A stretch of 36,705 nt of DNA from positions 1 through 36,705 of the forward strand of contig SFKY01000017.1 of NCBI GenBank assembly GCA_004554665.1. The letters run 5' to 3'. Below the pieces are notes generated by a model that was not told where the DNA came from, ran no database searches, and saw only the letters and a program-made list of their open reading frames with translations. Positions 8,475 through 16,854 of this stretch are shown here, piece by piece. The DNA comes from Bacteroidales bacterium (lineage in GTDB: Bacteria; Bacteroidota; Bacteroidia; Bacteroidales; Bacteroidaceae). The translations under genes and the position numbers were made by a program. Within the stretch, counting starts at the first letter, position 1; the number at the start of each line of letters is the position of its first letter.

Positions 8475-9902
8475 TTACTTTACCAATACCTTCTTGCCGT
8501 TCTTGATGACAATGCCCTTGTAAGCGCTGTCTACGCGCTGGCCGGCAGTGTTGTAAAGTTTAGAGTCAGATTTAGATACTTCTACTTTGTTGATGCCGGT
8601 TGTTACACCATCAATGCTAACAGGCTTAATCTCTGGAGTAGTACCTTGATAGATGGTATTATACAATGCATATACATCCGTTGTCTTACCTACACTTGCC
8701 TTGCTGATTTCGACGTTGCCCCACAACTGGATTTCATTGGTTCCATCACTAACGTAATACTTGCTATTATCAGGTGTGGTTATGCTTACGTTCTTTATCA
8801 CTACCAAGTCACTGATATGCTCTTTGTTGAGCAATGCAGAGATAGTGGTCTCTGTAGCATCCAATTCTTCTGAACTGCTGGCATAAATCGTAAGATTCTC
8901 TGTGTTTGTAAAAGTGTTATCCTTAACCTCGTGGATACCATTGTAGTTGTCATAATCCACCTTGATGGTACCGCTTACGGTAGCATTAAGGGTCAACCCT
9001 GTCATGTTGGTAGCATACATCATCAATGCCTTACCATTTTCACGAAGATGGATATTTTTGCCATCCACGTAAACCACTTTTGCATTGGTTAGCGTGAGGT
9101 TGATATATGCTTTATCATCTGTATATTCATTCAGATCTGCAATAGTAGCACCCGTAAAGGTTACTTTCGTAAATTCCTTAGAAGCAATGCTACTTGTTTT
9201 ACCATCCTTCACAGCTATTGCCTTAACGGTAGCAGATTCGTTAAGCGTGAAAGGTGAAGAATACGGTGTCGATGCAGTTGTTGGGTCGCTATCGTCCGTT
9301 GTATAATAAATGCTTGCACCCTCCTCTGCAGTCAGAGTAACTGTTGTGGAATTCTCAAATGGTGTTTCTCCTGTGATTGTGGGTGCGCTAACCGTCGTAC
9401 CTGTTGTTGCTTCATATGTAATTGTTGCTGTATTAAAACAAAACTGTCCTGCTTTACTTTCTCCATCTGTACCATGAACAGCTTTATCACCAACTGTCAA
9501 TGTTAAAGATGTTACTTCAGGTGAATCTGCGCTCTTTTCCCATGTAATAGTTTTTTCGTCCACTTTGTGTGTAATTTTTCCTGTAGATGGTGTTATTTCT
9601 GCCCATCTTTTAAGACCTTGTGTAGAAATATTGAAAACAATTTTAGTCAATGAAGGGCCTGAAATTTCTAAAGAGTTCTTTGCATATAGTCTAATATCAT
9701 TAGAAGTGCCATTTTTTGTAGGCTTTGAACTTCCAGTGTTTTTGACAGCTACAAAGTTAAATGGTGTACTTGATAATGTGAAGCCATCGTTAGTTGCTGT
9801 AATAGTTAACTCTGTGAATTCAACTATGGCTTCTGTTGCATACAAAGTGTTACATACTGTAAGCAACAACATTACTAATGAAAAGCGTAAAAATTTCCTC
9901 AT
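8475..9902 (-). CDS. Secreted protein with chitobiase-like and OB-fold (DUF6359-like) domains
   Basis: A 475-residue exported protein with no recognised catalytic site. A signal peptide covers residues 1-22. Residues about 25-165 form an Asn/Thr-rich beta domain I do not recognise. Residues about 170-245 fit the chitobiase/hexosaminidase C-terminal type domain, with the typical APTITG start and IYYTTDDSDPTT core. Residues about 250-420 (with IHLRENGKALMMYA and VDYDNYNGIHEVKD) resemble the OB-fold domains found in YhcR-type extracellular nucleases. The C-terminus (LYNTAGQRVDS..KGIVIKNGKKVLVK) is the same tail type as in the endonuclease downstream. Together the pair suggests extracellular nucleic-acid binding and cleavage, but this is inference. 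The first third of the gene is clearly more AT-rich than its neighbours. No partner enzyme domain is fused. Confidence 0.8.
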   Translation of the reverse strand: MRKFLRFSLVMLLLTVCNTLYATEAIVEFTELTITATNDGFTLSSTPFNFVAVKNTGSSKPTKNGTSNDIRLYAKNSLEISGPSLTKIVFNISTQGLKRWAEITPSTGKITHKVDEKTITWEKSADSPEVTSLTLTVGDKAVHGTDGESKAGQFCFNTATITYEATTGTTVSAPTITGETPFENSTTVTLTAEEGASIYYTTDDSDPTTASTPYSSPFTLNESATVKAIAVKDGKTSSIASKEFTKVTFTGATIADLNEYTDDKAYINLTLTNAKVVYVDGKNIHLRENGKALMMYATNMTGLTLNATVSGTIKVDYDNYNGIHEVKDNTFTNTENLTIYASSSEELDATETTISALLNKEHISDLVVIKNVSITTPDNSKYYVSDGTNEIQLWGNVEISKASVGKTTDVYALYNTIYQGTTPEIKPVSIDGVTTGINKVEVSKSDSKLYNTAGQRVDSAYKGIVIKNGKKVLVK

Positions 9903-9999
9903 ATTGTTATAGTTTTAGTTAATAATTCTTTTGATATAAGTGGAAGCCGAGCGCAACAGAGAGCTTGCTCTAATGGCTAAGGTGCCGCCTATTTTTCTG

Positions 10000-10030
10000 C
10001 AAAGATAGTGTGAATCTTTGACAATGCCAA
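10000..10030 (-). promoter_or_regulatory. Promoter of the secreted OB-fold gene
   Basis: Minus-strand TTG (10030-10028), 20 bases, then TATCTTTG (10007-10000) fit the Bacteroidetes promoter. The leader would be about 90 bases long and contains a weak inverted repeat. From here to 10273 I see nothing else. Confidence 0.7.
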
Positions 10031-10273
10031 GGTTTTTGGGGTATAATTATGGGCTTGGGTTGTTAAATTTGTGTTTCTTTGTTCTCATAGGCTTCTTTGA
10101 TCCTCACAACTGTCCCAATTAGCCTCTCTAACCATGCCCATTACGCCCTGCAGTTGCCGCTAATAGCTCCGTTGCCTGCCATTGTTATAAATGTTAAAAA
10201 TGTACTCGTATCGCTGTTTCAGGATGCGCTGGGGTGAGGGCACCATTTCCCAACATAAATGTTAGCTTGCAAC

Positions 10274-10462
10274 AGCCCGTAGGGCTATACTATGAGTAAC
10301 CGGGGGCAACGCCCTCGGTTAGGCAGCGGCATCCGCAGCGATAGCCTGGAAGGCTGTACATGATGCATGAAAGAAGTATTGCCTTCCAGGCAAATAGGAG
10401 TAGGTGATTGTTGCTGTCCGCGGGCGTTGCCTGCGGTTACTCTTGGTACAGCCCTCCGGGCT
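10274..10462. repeat. Composite nested palindromic repeat with 38-bp arms
   Basis: The outer arms are two inverted copies of the 38-bp unit (10274-10311 forward, 10425-10462 reverse) whose mini-palindromes read AGCCCGTAGGGCT and AGCCCTCCGGGCT. Inside, GCCTGGAAGGC at 10344-10354 pairs with GCCTTCCAGGC at 10381-10391. The layout (outer arms, inner arms, each arm carrying its own mini-palindrome) parallels the element at 6524-6724. It lies directly next to the pyruvate oxidoreductase terminator. There is no gene inside. Confidence 0.8.
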
Positions 10463-10470
10463 AAAGGGGC

Positions 10471-10510
10471 AAAAAAACAAGGAGGCCTGCCACGAAAGCA
10501 GACCCCCTTA
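10471..10510 (-). terminator. Terminator of the pyruvate:ferredoxin oxidoreductase gene
   Basis: On the minus strand a GC-rich hairpin (about 12-bp arms AAGGGGGTCTGC / GCAGGCCTCCTT, with mismatches) is followed by seven T residues at 10477-10471. Confidence 0.8.
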
Positions 10511-10534
10511 TTGGGTTATAGGACAGAATAGAGA

Positions 10535-13500
10535 TTAGATAATCTCGCTCCAGTCTTCTTGTGTCTTGCGCACATAGCTGCGATAGCGGAGCTTAGCCAT
10601 ACGCTCAGCCTGAGCGAAGAGCTCCTCGGCCTCGTTGGGATAAGCCTTCTGTACGCTGAGGTAACGAACCTCACCGAGCAGGAAGTCGCGGAAGTTAGCC
10701 CAGTTCGGCTCCTTAGAGTCGAGCGTGAACGGATTCTTGCCCTCGTCTGCCAACAGCGGGTTGTATCTCCACAGATGCCAGTAGCCACACTCAACGGCCA
10801 GCTTCTCCTCGTTCTGGCTTCTGCCCATGCCACCCTTGCGCTTCAGACCGTGGTTAATACACGGAGCGTAAGCGATAACGAGTGACGGACCGGGATATGC
10901 CTCTGCCTCACGGATAGCCTTCAGTGTCTGGGCGTTGTCTGCACCCATAGCCACCTGAGCTACATATACATAGCCGTAAGTGGTCTGCATCAGACCGAGA
11001 TCCTTCTTGCGGATGCGCTTGCCCTGAGCAGCAAACTGTGCGATAGCGCCGAGCGGTGTAGACTTAGAGCTCTGACCACCGGTGTTAGAGTAAACCTCGG
11101 TATCGAGTACCAGAATGTTTACATCCTCGCCAGAAGCCAAAACGTGGTCGAGACCGCCGTAGCCGATGTCGTAAGAAGCACCGTCGCCACCGATGATCCA
11201 CTGGCTGCGCTTTACGAGGTAGTGATCCAGCGTCTGGAGTTCCTGACATACAGGGCACCCTTTGGCTGCGCTCTCGGCAATCAGCGGCTTCAGTTTGGCA
11301 GCTGCAGCCTTAGAGCCTTCAGCGTCGTCCTTGGCGGCAATCCATTCCTTGGCTGCCTCCTTGTACTCGTCAGAAGCCTTGTCGCTCTCGATCATCTCGC
11401 TGAGCAACTTCACAATGCGCTCCTTCATCTTCTTGTTACCCAGTGCCATACCGAGACCGAACTCGCAGAAGTCCTCAAACAGAGAGTTGTCGAAAGCAGG
11501 ACCCTGACCCTTCTCGTTGGTGGTGTACGGAGTAGAGGGGATAGAAGCAGAGTAGATAGAAGAGCAACCTGTAGCGTTGGCAATCATCTGACGGTCGCCA
11601 AAGAGCTGAGAGATGAGCTTCACATACGGAGTCTCACCACAACCCGAGCAAGCACCAGAGAACTCGAAGAGCGGCTGGGCAAACTGAGAGTTCTTCGGAC
11701 TCTGCTTGATGTCTACCAAGTGCTGCTTAGAAGTAACGTTCTTGGTCAGGTAAGTCCAGTTTTCTGCCTCCTTCACCATCTCGGGAGCGTCAACATTGAA
11801 CGGAACCATCTTGAGGGCCTTCTCGCCCTTCTTGCCCGGACATACATCGGCACAGTTACCACAACCCAGACAGTCGAGAACCGATGTCTCAATGCGGAAG
11901 TGCATGCCAGCCATTGCCTTGGGAGCAATGATATTCTGGGTAGCCAGACCCTCTACGCCAGCCAACTCCTCGTCTGTGAGTACAAACGGACGGATAGCAG
12001 CGTGCGGACATACAAATGCACACTTGTTACACTGGATACAGTTGTCTACATTCCATACCGGAACAAAGGCTTCCACACCACGCTTCTCGAAAGCGGCAGT
12101 GCCGTTCTGCCATGTACCGTCTACGGTGTCATGCTTTACAAAGTCAGAAACCTTGAGCAGGTCGCCGGCCTGGGCATTGATAGGACGTACCAGTTCGGTT
12201 ACGAATGCGGGAGCGTCGTCAGCCTTGCCTTCCTCATCAGCCAGTTCTGCCCATGCGGGATCTACGGCCAGTTCCTTGTACTCACCACCGCGGTCTACAG
12301 CAGCGTAGTTGAGATCTACCACATCCTGACCCTTCTTGCCATAAGACTTCACGATGAATGCCTTCATCTGCTCGATGGCCAGTTCGAGAGGAATCACCTC
12401 TGTGATGCGGAAGAACGCACTCTGCAGGATGGTATTGGTACGGTTGCCCAGACCAATCTCCTGAGCGATCTTGGTAGCGTTGATATAGTAAACCTTGATG
12501 TTGTTCTTGGCCAGACAGCGCTTTACCTTGTTGGGGATGAAGTTTACCAACTCCTCGCCCTCGAAGATGGTGTTGAGCAGGAATGTACCATTCTTGCGCA
12601 ATCCGCGTGTCACGTCATACATGTGCAGGTAAGCCTGGACATGGCAAGCCACAAAGTTAGGCGTGTTGACCTGATAAGCCGAGTGGATGGGGCTGTCGCC
12701 GAAGCGCAGGTGAGAGCAGGTGAAACCACCACTCTTCTTAGAGTCGTATGAGAAATAAGCCTGGCAGTACTTGTCGGTGTTGTTACCGATAATCTGTACC
12801 GAGTTCTTGTTGGCACCCACGGTACCATCGGCACCCAGACCGTAGAACTTGGCCTCGAAGAGGTCGTCGCCACCCATCGGAATCTCCTCTTCCTCAGGCA
12901 GAGAGGTAAAGGTAACGTCGTCTACGATACCCACGGTGAAGTGGTTCTTGGGCTCGGGCAACTCGAGGTTCTTGAATACAGCCACAATCTTGGCAGGTGT
13001 GGTGTCGCTTGAACCCAGACCGTAACGGCCACCCACGATCAGCGGCTTGCGCTCGTCGTCGTAGAGAGCAGACTTCACGTCGAGATACAGCGGTTCGCCC
13101 TCTGCACCCGGCTCCTTGGTACGGTCGAGTACGGCAATACGCTTCACGGTAGCGGGCAGCGCCTTCTTCAGATAGTCTACAGCAAACGGACGGTAGAGGT
13201 GTACAGCCACCATACCCACCTTCTTGCCCTGCTTGTTCAGGTAGTCGATGGCCTCACGGGCAGCCTCTGTGGCAGAACCCATCAGGATGATGACATTCTC
13301 TGCATCCTCTGCACCGTAGTAGTTGAAGAGGTGATACTCGCGGCCTGTAATCTCTGAAATCTGGTTGAGATAGCCCTCAACCACCTCGGGGATGGCATCG
13401 TAGTAGTTGTTGCAAGCCTCACGGTGTGTGAAGAAAGTCTCAGGATTCTCGGCGGTACCGCGGGTTACAGGACGCTCGGGAGAGAGCGCACGGTCGCGGA

Positions 13501-14113
13501 AGCGCTTTACATCGGCGGGGTCGAGCAGCTTGGCAACCTCGTCCTGGTCGATGACCTCAATCTTGTGATACTCGTGAGAAGTACGGAAACCGTCGAAATA
13601 GTTGATGAAAGGCACGCTGGTCTTCAGGGTTGCCAGATGGGGAACAGCCGTAAGGTCCATTACCTCCTGTACAGAACCCGAGCAGAACATGGCGAAACCA
13701 GTCTGGCGGCAAGCCATTACGTCCTGATGGTCACCGAAGATACACAGAGAGTGAGAGGCCAAGGTGCGGGCAGAAACGTCGAACACGCAAGGCAGCAACT
13801 CGCCTGCAATCTTGTACATATTGGGGATCATCAGCAGCAGACCCTGCGATGCAGTAAACGTAGTGGTGAGTGCACCAGCCTGCAGCGAACCATGTACTGC
13901 ACCGGCTGCACCAGCCTCAGACTCCATTTCCTGGATAGAAACGGTCTGGCCAAACAGGTTCTTACGACCCTTGGCAGCCCACTCGTCCACATGCTCTGCC
14001 ATCGGAGACGACGGAGTGATGGGGTAGATGGCTGCTACTTCGGTAAACATGTAGCTCACATGAGCGGCAGCGGTGTTACCATCACAAGTGATAAACTTCT
14101 TTTCTTTTGCCAT
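10535..14113 (-). CDS. nifJ: Pyruvate:ferredoxin (flavodoxin) oxidoreductase
   Basis: A 1192-residue single-chain enzyme that converts pyruvate and CoA to acetyl-CoA and CO2 with reduced ferredoxin or flavodoxin; it is central to anaerobic energy metabolism in the cytoplasm. All domains of the homodimeric type are present. The N-terminal half has the pyrimidine-binding domain (IYPITPSSPMAEHVDEW near 30-45) and the CoA-side domains. Two [4Fe-4S] motifs follow near 690-760 (CIQCNKCAFVCP and CLGCGNCADVCP). The C-terminal thiamine-diphosphate domain carries CSGCGETPY and the GDGASYDIGYGG...NTGGQSS stretch (about 970-1040). Length matches the family. Codon use is strongly biased, consistent with high expression. 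It lies 92 bases downstream of an AAA ATPase gene. No clear promoter is visible in that gap, so part of its transcription may come from upstream. Confidence 0.97.
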   Translation of the reverse strand: MAKEKKFITCDGNTAAAHVSYMFTEVAAIYPITPSSPMAEHVDEWAAKGRKNLFGQTVSIQEMESEAGAAGAVHGSLQAGALTTTFTASQGLLLMIPNMYKIAGELLPCVFDVSARTLASHSLCIFGDHQDVMACRQTGFAMFCSGSVQEVMDLTAVPHLATLKTSVPFINYFDGFRTSHEYHKIEVIDQDEVAKLLDPADVKRFRDRALSPERPVTRGTAENPETFFTHREACNNYYDAIPEVVEGYLNQISEITGREYHLFNYYGAEDAENVIILMGSATEAAREAIDYLNKQGKKVGMVAVHLYRPFAVDYLKKALPATVKRIAVLDRTKEPGAEGEPLYLDVKSALYDDERKPLIVGGRYGLGSSDTTPAKIVAVFKNLELPEPKNHFTVGIVDDVTFTSLPEEEEIPMGGDDLFEAKFYGLGADGTVGANKNSVQIIGNNTDKYCQAYFSYDSKKSGGFTCSHLRFGDSPIHSAYQVNTPNFVACHVQAYLHMYDVTRGLRKNGTFLLNTIFEGEELVNFIPNKVKRCLAKNNIKVYYINATKIAQEIGLGNRTNTILQSAFFRITEVIPLELAIEQMKAFIVKSYGKKGQDVVDLNYAAVDRGGEYKELAVDPAWAELADEEGKADDAPAFVTELVRPINAQAGDLLKVSDFVKHDTVDGTWQNGTAAFEKRGVEAFVPVWNVDNCIQCNKCAFVCPHAAIRPFVLTDEELAGVEGLATQNIIAPKAMAGMHFRIETSVLDCLGCGNCADVCPGKKGEKALKMVPFNVDAPEMVKEAENWTYLTKNVTSKQHLVDIKQSPKNSQFAQPLFEFSGACSGCGETPYVKLISQLFGDRQMIANATGCSSIYSASIPSTPYTTNEKGQGPAFDNSLFEDFCEFGLGMALGNKKMKERIVKLLSEMIESDKASDEYKEAAKEWIAAKDDAEGSKAAAAKLKPLIAESAAKGCPVCQELQTLDHYLVKRSQWIIGGDGASYDIGYGGLDHVLASGEDVNILVLDTEVYSNTGGQSSKSTPLGAIAQFAAQGKRIRKKDLGLMQTTYGYVYVAQVAMGADNAQTLKAIREAEAYPGPSLVIAYAPCINHGLKRKGGMGRSQNEEKLAVECGYWHLWRYNPLLADEGKNPFTLDSKEPNWANFRDFLLGEVRYLSVQKAYPNEAEELFAQAERMAKLRYRSYVRKTQEDWSEII

Positions 14114-14205
14114 TTTTCTAATTTGTTAAAATGAATGTTTGTTGTATCTTTTTTCTCGTTATGATTTATCCATTAAGAATTATGAATTGTGAATCACCTT
14201 ATCTA

Positions 14206-15396
14206 TTAATAGAGGAACCCAAATAGCCAGAGCGGTATCTGGTTGTCCTTGCCCACCTCTGTATGATAACGGGCGTAGAGCGTGTCGGGCGCGTAGCGTA
14301 TCTTGTGCTCGCTCTTGGCATCGCACACCCTAAACTTCAGGTTGCCGTCGACCATGAAACAATGCTCCTTGTTGGCCTGATTGACCAGATGGTCTTTCCA
14401 CAGCGAGTTGACAAAGAAAGTCTCCATCAGCTCCTGGTCGTGGGTCACGATGGGGTAGATGGCGTACATCAGGTTGCTGTTGTGCATCATCACTTTCGCC
14501 GGCTTCTTCGGAAATTCCTCTCCCACTGGGTAGATGATGTTGATCAGTCGGGCATCGGCCAGATACTTGATGTAGTTCATCACTGTAGCGCGACTGGTCT
14601 GTATCTCGTCCGCCAGATTGCTGATATTGGGTGCCTTGGGGCCATCCACTGCGAGCAGGTAAAACAGCTTCTTGATCTTGGTAAGATATTTCAGTTCTAT
14701 CTGCTTGATAAGCAGGATATCCACCTCGGTCATCATGTTCATGGTCTTCAGCAGGTTCTCGGAGAAGTTGCGGTGCTCCAAGAAGAAGGGGTAGAAGCCA
14801 TGATGGATGTAATCATGAAAGTGCTGGGTAGGACTCGCCTTGGGAAGTATCTGTTTGATGATATGCTCATGGTCGTGGAGAATCTCGTCGAGCGTATAGG
14901 GGCGAAAAGCGTTGCCTGTCTGGAGATTGATGTACTCGCGGAAAGAGAATCCGCGCAGGTTGTAGCTTTTGACGATACCGTTGAGCTCCGGATTCTCCTC
15001 TTTGAGGCGCATGACGCTCGAACCGGTAAACACAATCTTCAGATCGGGGAAACGGTCGTAGCAGCGACGGAGCTCCTTACTCCAGTCGGGTTGCTTAAAC
15101 ACCTGGTCGATGAGCAGCACACGTCCACCGTTGTTGACAAAGTCCTCGGCAAACTCGGTAATGCCCATTCCTTGGAAGAAGAAGTTGTTCATGTTGACAT
15201 ACAGGCAGCTGCGGTCGTGCGCCCCAAACATCTCGCGGGCATATTGTAGCAAAAAGGTGGTCTTTCCAACGCCACGTGTGCCCTTGATACCAATCAAGCG
15301 GTCGTTCCAGTCTATCTCGTCCATTAGATACCGACGGACAGGGGCATTAGTGTGTTCTACCAAGTAGGTATGTGTTCGGAAAAAGGCTTCCTCCAT
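14206..15396 (-). CDS. AAA ATPase with DUF4143-like C-terminal region
   Basis: A 396-residue P-loop ATPase of the large archaeal/bacterial ATPase family often annotated as ATP-binding protein with DUF4143. Walker A is GTRGVGKTT (39-47). The Walker B segment is VLLIDQVFK (93-101), with Asp97 followed by Gln98 where many relatives have Glu. A sensor-1-like stretch reads KIVFTGSSVMRL. The middle holds a winged-helix-like segment (ISNLADEIQTSRATVMNYIKYL, about 265-290). The C-terminal part has scattered charged residues like the nuclease-like region of the family, but I cannot confirm a nuclease site. The biological role is unknown for most members. It is transcribed towards nifJ and divergently from the ATP-grasp-like gene. 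The start is supported by its promoter and a leader of about 90 bases. Confidence 0.85.
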   Translation of the reverse strand: MEEAFFRTHTYLVEHTNAPVRRYLMDEIDWNDRLIGIKGTRGVGKTTFLLQYAREMFGAHDRSCLYVNMNNFFFQGMGITEFAEDFVNNGGRVLLIDQVFKQPDWSKELRRCYDRFPDLKIVFTGSSVMRLKEENPELNGIVKSYNLRGFSFREYINLQTGNAFRPYTLDEILHDHEHIIKQILPKASPTQHFHDYIHHGFYPFFLEHRNFSENLLKTMNMMTEVDILLIKQIELKYLTKIKKLFYLLAVDGPKAPNISNLADEIQTSRATVMNYIKYLADARLINIIYPVGEEFPKKPAKVMMHNSNLMYAIYPIVTHDQELMETFFVNSLWKDHLVNQANKEHCFMVDGNLKFRVCDAKSEHKIRYAPDTLYARYHTEVGKDNQIPLWLFGFLY

Positions 15397-15489
15397 ATCT
15401 GTATGTAGGTGTTAAGCTTAGTGTACGGACATAACTTACCCTGCGCCGAAACGCATGCCCTACGGGCGTAAGGGCAGTCTATCTCCTTG

Positions 15490-15520
15490 CAAAGATAATA
15501 TATATTTTCGTGATTGCAAA
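15490..15520 (-). promoter_or_regulatory. Promoter of the AAA ATPase gene
   Basis: Minus-strand TTTG (15520-15517), 19 bases, then TATCTTTG (15497-15490): an exact Bacteroidetes promoter match. Confidence 0.75.
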
Positions 15521-15592
15521 GTCAAGTTTACAAAAAGTTTCGTTTTTTAGTTTTTTTGTACATCAATACGCACCCGTCGTGATAATTCTTTG

Positions 15593-15600
15593 TAATTTTG
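15593..15600 (+). promoter_or_regulatory. Likely -7 box of the ATP-grasp-like gene
   Basis: TAATTTTG ends 28 bases before the start codon. No good TTTG is found at the expected -33 position, so the call rests on the -7 box alone. Confidence 0.5.
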
Positions 15601-15628
15601 CGCCTTAAACCAAGCGATTAGACATTAC

Positions 15629-16690
15629 ATGCAACTACATATCTTCAATCCCGAGCACGACATTGCCCTCGCCACCAACCAAGACAAGTTTGTAGCGCCC
15701 CATGCTGGGCGCGAGATGCGGGCCGACATGGGCTTCTTGCCTGCCCTCTGGGCTGAAGACGGCGATCTGGTGCTGGTACACGATGTAGAGGCGGCCTTGG
15801 AGCGGGTACGCCACTTGCGTGCTTATGCCCACGATGTGCTGTTTGTCACCCTTGCCGACCTGCCTGCCATGCCCGAGGGCATCACCGTGTCGCCTTGGGG
15901 GTGGGACCGTGCGCTGTGCCGACAGCTCACCGATGCCGGTCTTGCACCCGCACTGTTGCCCGACGAGGGCCGTCTGGCCGATATCCGTGCCATGAGCCAT
16001 CGCTGTTGGGCAGCCACCCATCTGCTGGCAACCCTTACCGAGGGGCATGCCGACCGTGTGGGCGAGGCGCAATACCTGACCCACACCAGCCAACTGCCTC
16101 AGGGTGGGGCACCCTATGTGCTCAAGGCTCCTTGGAGCAGCAGCGGCCGTGGACTCCGATATGTGGATGGTATCACCCCGCACCAAGAAGGCTGGACACG
16201 CAATGTCATCGCACGGCAGGGTGGGGTGATGTGCGAGCCTTATTACCACAAAATCAAGGACTTCGCCGCAGAGTTTGAAGTTGCGGCCGACGGCGTACGC
16301 TACTGTGGCCTGTCGGTCTTCAAGGCAGTCAATGGCGCGTATGCGGGCAACATCATGGCCTCGGAGCGCGAAAAGGCCGAAATCATCGGCCAATACATAG
16401 CCTTCGAGGTGGTGGAGCAGGCCATCGCCGACCTTACCCAACTGCTCTCCGACCAGTTGGTGGGTCGCTATACAGGCCCCTTGGGCATCGACATGATGGT
16501 GGTGGAACACCACGGGGTGAAGGTGCATCCCTGTGTGGAAATGAATCTGCGGCGCACGATGGGGCATGTGGCGCTGTCGTTGAACCATGCCGATACCGAC
16601 CCGCGCCGCCTGATGCAGGTGACCTACGAGGGTGGCGGCTACCACCTGCGTGTCGTCACCACAGCCGAGAATTGTTACCCCGTTTGGTAA
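15629..16690 (+). CDS. Conserved protein with ATP-grasp-like features, function unknown
   Basis: A 353-residue cytoplasmic protein without signal peptide or membrane segments. The N-terminus (HIFNPEHDIALA, 4-15) is a distinctive motif. The C-terminal half looks like an ATP-grasp fold: a Gly/Ser-rich nucleotide loop KAPWSSSGRG (166-175), a likely adenine-side segment around EPYYHKIKDFAAEFEV (203-218), and Mg-ligand-type residues Asp288 (GIDMMV) and Glu304/Asn306 (CVEMNLRRTMG). ATP-grasp enzymes join a carboxylate to an amine or thiol through an acyl phosphate, so a ligase is the likely class. Substrate and pathway cannot be named, and no biosynthetic partner is adjacent. The neighbours are a divergent AAA ATPase and a repeat-filled gap. 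Confidence 0.75.
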   Translation: MQLHIFNPEHDIALATNQDKFVAPHAGREMRADMGFLPALWAEDGDLVLVHDVEAALERVRHLRAYAHDVLFVTLADLPAMPEGITVSPWGWDRALCRQLTDAGLAPALLPDEGRLADIRAMSHRCWAATHLLATLTEGHADRVGEAQYLTHTSQLPQGGAPYVLKAPWSSSGRGLRYVDGITPHQEGWTRNVIARQGGVMCEPYYHKIKDFAAEFEVAADGVRYCGLSVFKAVNGAYAGNIMASEREKAEIIGQYIAFEVVEQAIADLTQLLSDQLVGRYTGPLGIDMMVVEHHGVKVHPCVEMNLRRTMGHVALSLNHADTDPRRLMQVTYEGGGYHLRVVTTAENCYPVW

Positions 16691-16713
16691 GCCCATAGAC
16701 CACATTTTGTGAC

Positions 16714-16801
16714 CGTATCGCAATTGGCGTACGGGCGTATCGCAATTGGAATACGCTCGTACGGCAGTTGGAATACGCCCGTATCGCAATTGGTATACGG
16801 T
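16714..16801. repeat. Tandem array of four 22-bp palindromic units
   Basis: Four head-to-tail units of exactly 22 bp (16714-16735, 16736-16757, 16758-16779, 16780-16801). The consensus is CGTATCGCAATTGGAATACG plus two bases. The unit is itself nearly palindromic: CGTAT and ATACG flank a central CAATTG. Unit 3 differs most (TACGGCAGTTGG). There are no unique spacers, so this is not a CRISPR array. It begins 24 bases after the ATP-grasp-like gene. Confidence 0.85.
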
Positions 16802-16854
16802 CCATAAATGCCATGAAGGGAATGTCGAAGTGCCGTCTACGAGTCGGTTTTGTG

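Noticed and set aside
11144..12751. 535-residue open frame on the plus strand opposite nifJ
   Set aside because: Antisense shadow of a strongly codon-biased gene; no domain, no promoter, no family-like motifs.
16714..16801. CRISPR array
   Set aside because: Units abut with no variable spacers and no cas genes are nearby.
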